Shown in pieces: positions 8,823 through 11,609 of a stretch of DNA of 11,609 nt. The translations under genes were made by a program, and so were the position numbers. The notes under the pieces were generated by a model that was not told where the DNA came from, did no database searches, and saw nothing but the letters and a program-made list of their open reading frames with translations. Position 1 is the first letter of the stretch; every line of letters starts with the position of its first letter. Source of the DNA: Physocladia obscura (Eukaryota; Chytridiomycota; Chytridiomycetes; Chytridiales; Chytriomycetaceae); NCBI GenBank assembly GCA_027596945.1, contig JADGJH010000910.1:1619-13227 (forward strand), in the 5' to 3' direction.

Positions 8823-9023
8823 ATGTCGGTGATAGAAAGAATGGAACGGAGCGTGGCTGGTTTAAACGAAATCAGAGTTCGAAAGTTTCATACAAGGAAG
8901 AAGGTGGTAACTTTGGTCAAGTGGAATGAGACTCCACACGAGGTTGATTCTTCAGTTGGTTTAAAGTATTTGTTCAATAATGGTTAAAACAGGCAGAAGG
9001 CATTCGATTTGTTGCAACAATAA
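8823..9023 (+). CDS. Small basic protein, unrecognised
   Basis: From ATG 8823 the frame is open for 54 codons to TAA 8985-8987. Better, a 27-nt intron (8966-8992, GTATTT...AAAACAG) can be removed, giving exons 8823-8965 and 8993-9023 and a 57-residue product ending KAFDLLQQ. The protein has a basic centre (RVRKFHTRKK), no signal peptide and no membrane segment. I do not recognise it. Three things support a real gene: normal CpG content (several CpGs, one in the second exon) beside CpG-poor DNA, an AATAAA overlapping the spliced stop, and divergent placement to a living gene. An 8-nt upstream exon (8712-8719) with an intron 8720-8812 would add MSSAIN in frame, but the donor GTCAAT is poor. The 27-nt intron needs transcript support. 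Confidence 0.5.
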
Positions 9024-9024
9024 A
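9019..9024 (+). terminator. Polyadenylation signal of the small gene
   Basis: AATAAA overlaps the TAA stop (9021-9023) of the spliced reading, the same arrangement as in the ABC gene. It lies 32 nt after the unspliced stop, so it also serves the one-exon model. Confidence 0.5.
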
Positions 9025-9166
9025 CTCCAATTTTCATCACCTAACACTTCTATCCTATTCTTCCAACACTACCTTTAACAAAATTTACCTACTATTTTCA
9101 TTGTGATGAGTATGGATTCATTATCTGGTCACAACAATGCCATTTGGATTTTTTGCATCTTTATGA

Positions 9167-9460
9167 CTATATCACTCTGACGAGATTGGAGTCTGTCAGA
9201 GCAATTCCAGTTGCTATTATTTCTGGAGTGAATTTTGTTGGGCCCTCAGTTGAATATGCCTTGGTTTCAAGGTGTAACACTAGTGAAAAGCATTGATGAA
9301 TTATAAAGTGGTATTGCTGCTTTAGTAACAAATTTTTGACTGCTGATTTCAATAAAGCAGCACTGCTGAGATTCCAGCTGAGATCTGTCACCAACACAGG
9401 GATGGCACAGGGAGAAAATGCCATATATTCTAATATAAAACAACCCCTACAATCAGCCAC
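9167..9460 (-). CDS. Unassigned ORF, probably transposon-derived
   Basis: An open frame of 97 codons starts at ATG 9460 and ends at 9167. The translation looks protein-like, with a Leu/Ala-rich middle and the end KFTPEIIATGIALTDSNLV, but I recognise no family, signal or membrane segment. It contains only one CpG, like the dead elements around it, and lies just left of the Tc1/mariner relic in opposite orientation. It is more likely a fragment of an older insertion than a host gene. The 9025-9166 stretch beside it holds nothing I can identify. Confidence 0.25.
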   Translation of the reverse strand: MADCRGCFILEYMAFSPCAIPVLVTDLSWNLSSAALLKSAVKNLLLKQQYHFIIHQCFSLVLHLETKAYSTEGPTKFTPEIIATGIALTDSNLVRVI

Positions 9461-9510
9461 AGACCCATGAACATGCCTGTAGACCTAAAGCATGCTGTTT
9501 CCCACACAAT

Positions 9511-10442
9511 GCACATGAGAACACAAAGATTCATGTGCTGTACAATTACTTCTTCCACTGCAAACAAGTCTCAAAAATTGCCAGTGTATACATGAAGTGC
9601 ACTGAAACAATTTGTAACTGGATCAGGCAGTACAAGGAAACAAAGGCTATTCAAAAGTTTACAACAACACAAGAAATGCATTCTGGATTATGATTATTTC
9701 AAAGTACAACCCCTGTTTTTCTTGGATGAAGCACAGAAAGCCTTCAAATCACATTGGAAGGTATCTATTAGTATATTGGAATGGCACACACTTCAAATCA
9801 AAGAAACAGACATAATGCAGTCTATGCATGAAATTAATAGCTTAGACTGGACAAAGTATAATCTGGTATTCTTGGACACCATCTCCTTCAATAATTGAGG
9901 TCTTATTTGATGCCGTGGATATGCAATGAAAGGAACAACTCTCTGTATCCAAGAGTACCAGCAGTTACCAAGTCTCTTTACTTACATTAATAGGCTATTT
10001 TGGAATATTTAAGTCATATTGTACAGAAGAAACTTTCAACCAAACTAAGTTTGACAATTGCTGTTGCAACTTTGCTCTTCAGTTTGGAAAAGTTTCAAAA
10101 TATCCTGGCAAGCATTGATATGGACCCTGGATAGTACTTCTAGTCATTGATCTTCACAGTTTATCATGTATTTGCCCTTTCTTGAAATAATTCCTTTGTT
10201 TTTACCAACATACTGTCCCTTCTTTAATATAATTGAAAACTGTTTAGAATGCTCAAGAAATGACTGCAAAAATTATACGTGAAAATAAAGTTAACATCAA
10301 GAATATCCTCTGGATTATTGCCTCAGCTAATGTTCATTATAGACATTACAACTTCTGCTCTATTTTTAAAAAATGTGGTTATCAATATGCTGGTTTTTTT
10401 TTAAACCAAAAACTTCTTCAAAAGGATGTCTCAAAGATATAG
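9511..10442 (+). mobile_element. Tc1/mariner-type (DD34E) transposon relic
   Basis: The transposase text of an IS630/Tc1/mariner-superfamily element covers this span (next entry). Only the coding part is delimited. I did not find terminal inverted repeats or flanking TA duplications, so the ends are open. Confidence 0.75.
9511..10442 (+). pseudogene. Tc1/mariner-type DDE_3 transposase, broken
   Basis: The product would cut and integrate the element. A helix-turn-helix part (9511-9680) reads VSKIASVYMKCTETICNWI, the usual recognition domain. The catalytic part follows: LVFLD with the first Asp (codon 9875-9877), CRGYAMKGTTL, GYFGIFKSYCTEETF, WTLD with the second Asp (10130-10132), and FLPTYCPFFNIIE with the Glu (10235-10237). 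Exactly 34 codons separate the last two, the Tc1-type DD34E spacing. The C-terminal part (10260-10442) continues in another frame to KDVSKI. At least four frame changes and several in-frame stops (TGA 9896-9898, TGA 9908-9910, and one between the second Asp and the Glu) kill it. The acidic triad itself survives. Confidence 0.85.
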
Positions 10443-10546
10443 TGGTTCTTCTCAAATTATTCTTTTTTTTAATTCTCCTATTTTCATTGTATAGATATGC
10501 AAATTTATTTACTGAAATAAAGTGAAATGTTCTTTATTTAAAATAT
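10443..10546. other. Spacer between two relics
   Basis: AT-rich, with no coding signal. On the minus strand it carries AATAAA (10538-10533) 8 nt beyond the stop of the minus-strand relic to its right, a likely old polyadenylation signal. Confidence 0.45.
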
Positions 10547-11150
10547 TTAAGCATCTTCCCAATTTTCATTATTTCTGGGCTCCTCATACTTGAAATCATT
10601 GATATTTTCAATTTTGTTGAAAACATTCAGAGCATTTTCATTCTCATTTGGAGCTACAGCATTAAGAAAACTTGTAATAGCACACTTATGCACTTTTAAT
10701 TGCTGCTCATGGGAGTTGAATTGATTTTTTAAGTCTTGAATATAGTACTGTAGTTTTCACTTCAATGTCTTGAACACAACTTCCTGATTTTCAATAATAT
10801 CTAATGCAATCATCAAAGGCCATCAAATTTGCGCAACTTGCCTTTCATTCAGATCTTAATTATCTATTAAAAAGATTAGTGATTTTGACTGGCAGGGGTA
10901 ATTGTATAGCTTGTTCTAATGTTGCTGGATTCTGAAGAATCCCAGCCCAGTCATGGCAGAACATGTTTTTGTTAGATTCTTCTTGTCCCTTCTCATTGCA
11001 ATTGCAAGATCATCAAGCAAAGCTTGGTCATCAGCCCAAAGCTGGTAAGCAGTGGAGAGCGAATGTACTGGATTTACAACATCTGCATCAACTAATTGAA
11101 ACCCACCACAGCAAAGCAATGGGAATAGATCCAGAATGAACTCAGGAAAT
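10547..11150 (-). pseudogene. Decayed unidentified gene with charged C-terminus
   Basis: Consecutive minus-strand pieces look like one protein broken by frameshifts and stops. The first (about 11150-10916) reads FPEFILDLFPLLCCGG, VHSLSTAYQLWADDQALL and LAIAMRRDKKNLT. The second, in another frame, reads AGILQNPATLEQAIQLPLP. The third ends at TAA 10547-10549 with a probable helical, perhaps coiled-coil part (YYIQDLKNQFNSHEQQLKV) and an acidic, Asn-rich tail. AATAAA follows 8 nt after the stop. I know no family with this text. It has two CpGs in about 600 bases and sits among dead transposons, so an accessory protein of a mobile element is the likeliest origin; a decayed host gene cannot be excluded. 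Confidence 0.4.
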
Positions 11151-11210
11151 GTCTAAACCTTGACTAGGTCTTGAGAATAGCCATTTAATGTCCTTCATGC
11201 TCTGGAGATA

Positions 11211-11235
11211 AATAGAATAGATAGAATAGATAGAA
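11211..11235. repeat. Short AATAGAATAG / ATAGATAG microsatellite
   Basis: A run of AATAG and ATAG units (AATAGAATAGATAGAATAG and onward) just left of the tandem duplication. No gene is involved. Confidence 0.75.
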
Positions 11236-11253
11236 ACAGGTAAGTATGGTTCA

Positions 11254-11519
11254 AAAATACAAACACAATGTTTTCTCTTTTTTCCATTAAGATACTGAGT
11301 TCTTGTTCTGGCACCAACAGCAACAAGAACCCTTCTCTTTACACCCAGGCTGCACTCTGTCAAAGCCTGAATCTAGAGCTGCCTCAAATACATACACAAT
11401 GTTTTTCTTTTTTTTCCAATTAAGATACCAAGTCCTTGTTCTAGCACCACCAGCAACAAGAACTCTTCTCTTCACACTTAGGCTGCACTCTGTCAATGCC
11501 TGCATCTAGAGTTGCCTCA
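11254..11519. repeat. Tandem duplication, two units of about 132 bp
   Basis: Unit 1 (about 11254-11386) and unit 2 (about 11387-11519) align throughout with scattered substitutions and small length changes in a T-run. Matching landmarks are ACACAATG (11263-11270 and 11394-11401), CAGCAACAAGAAC, GGCTGCACTCTGTCAA and ATCTAGAG(C/T)TGCCTCA. The offset grows from 131 to 133 bp. The overlapping ORFs on both strands here are by-products of the repeat (minus-strand text such as KRRVLVA and GARTRT occurs twice) and I do not call them genes. The divergence of the units shows an old duplication. Confidence 0.85.
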
Positions 11520-11609
11520 TCACCCATTGCCCTTGTTGGTTTTTCACATGGAGGGGGGAGCTTTAAAAGCTTGATAGTAGATCAGGTTGTAAAGGTAGAA
11601 TTTGTGTTT
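11520..11609. other. Right end of window
   Basis: Ninety bases with no supported feature. A G-rich run (GGAGGGGGGAG, 11550-11560) stands out in the AT-rich background. Confidence 0.4.

Larger units (their letters stand above)
3790..9006. other. CpG-normal block within CpG-depleted flanks
   Basis: Hand counts give 57 CpG in the sample 3841-5340 (about 38 per kb), and the rest of the block looks alike, including its introns and the divergent 5' region. The flanks carry 7 in 1-3780 and 5 in 9007-11609. The edges fall at the 3' ends of the ABC gene and of the small gene, so the block equals the two apparently functional transcription units. This argues that both genes are maintained while the flanks have decayed through CpG mutation. 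Confidence 0.85.

Noticed and set aside
11142..11509. Overlapping ORFs on both strands at the right end as genes.
   Set aside because: They arise from the two units of a tandem duplication, overlap one another and show no recognisable domain.
258..11581. A 15-base word AAGCTTGATAGTAGA occurs at 258-272 and at 11567-11581, near both ends of the window.
   Set aside because: Same orientation with no extended flanking similarity. In AT-rich DNA one such match in 11.6 kb is close to chance, so I do not call it a long flanking repeat.

Overview
This is eukaryotic nuclear DNA. It is AT-rich and lies between decayed DNA transposons. A full-length ABC transporter gene on the minus strand is broken by nine very short introns (32-81 nt). 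Very short introns, polyadenylation signals touching the stop codons, and an ABCC protein without a TMD0 would suit a compact microbial eukaryote, perhaps an early-diverging fungus or relative. That placement is inference; no species can be named from the window.

Layout. Bases 1-1620 hold a poly-T tract, short coding-like relics on the minus strand and an AT-rich hairpin, with no intact gene. Bases 1621-3202 are a dead PIF/Harbinger transposon: a SANT/Myb-like gene (minus, one 51-nt intron, four premature stops) diverges from a DDE transposase (plus, two stops, C-terminal catalytic region apparently deleted). Bases 3203-3790 are A/C-rich spacer. Bases 3833-8524 (minus) encode a complete 1390-residue ABCC/MRP-type transporter in ten exons whose phases all agree. 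Bases 8525-8822 are a shared divergent 5' region. A small unrecognised plus-strand gene at 8823-9023 probably has a 27-nt intron. Bases 9167-9460 hold an unassigned minus ORF. Bases 9511-10442 are a broken Tc1/mariner-type element (DD34E). Bases 10547-11150 (minus) are a decayed unidentified gene. The right end has a microsatellite and a tandem duplication of about 132 bp.

The clearest non-gene signal is dinucleotide composition. By hand count there are 7 CpGs in 1-3780 (none before base 1642) and 5 in 9007-11609, against 57 in the 1.5-kb sample 3841-5340. The CpG-normal block (about 3790-9006) coincides with the two apparently living genes. The CpG-poor flanks coincide with the dead transposons, as expected if repeats are CpG-methylated and decay by deamination. 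I found no RNA gene, CRISPR array, or evidence of a new multi-gene system.
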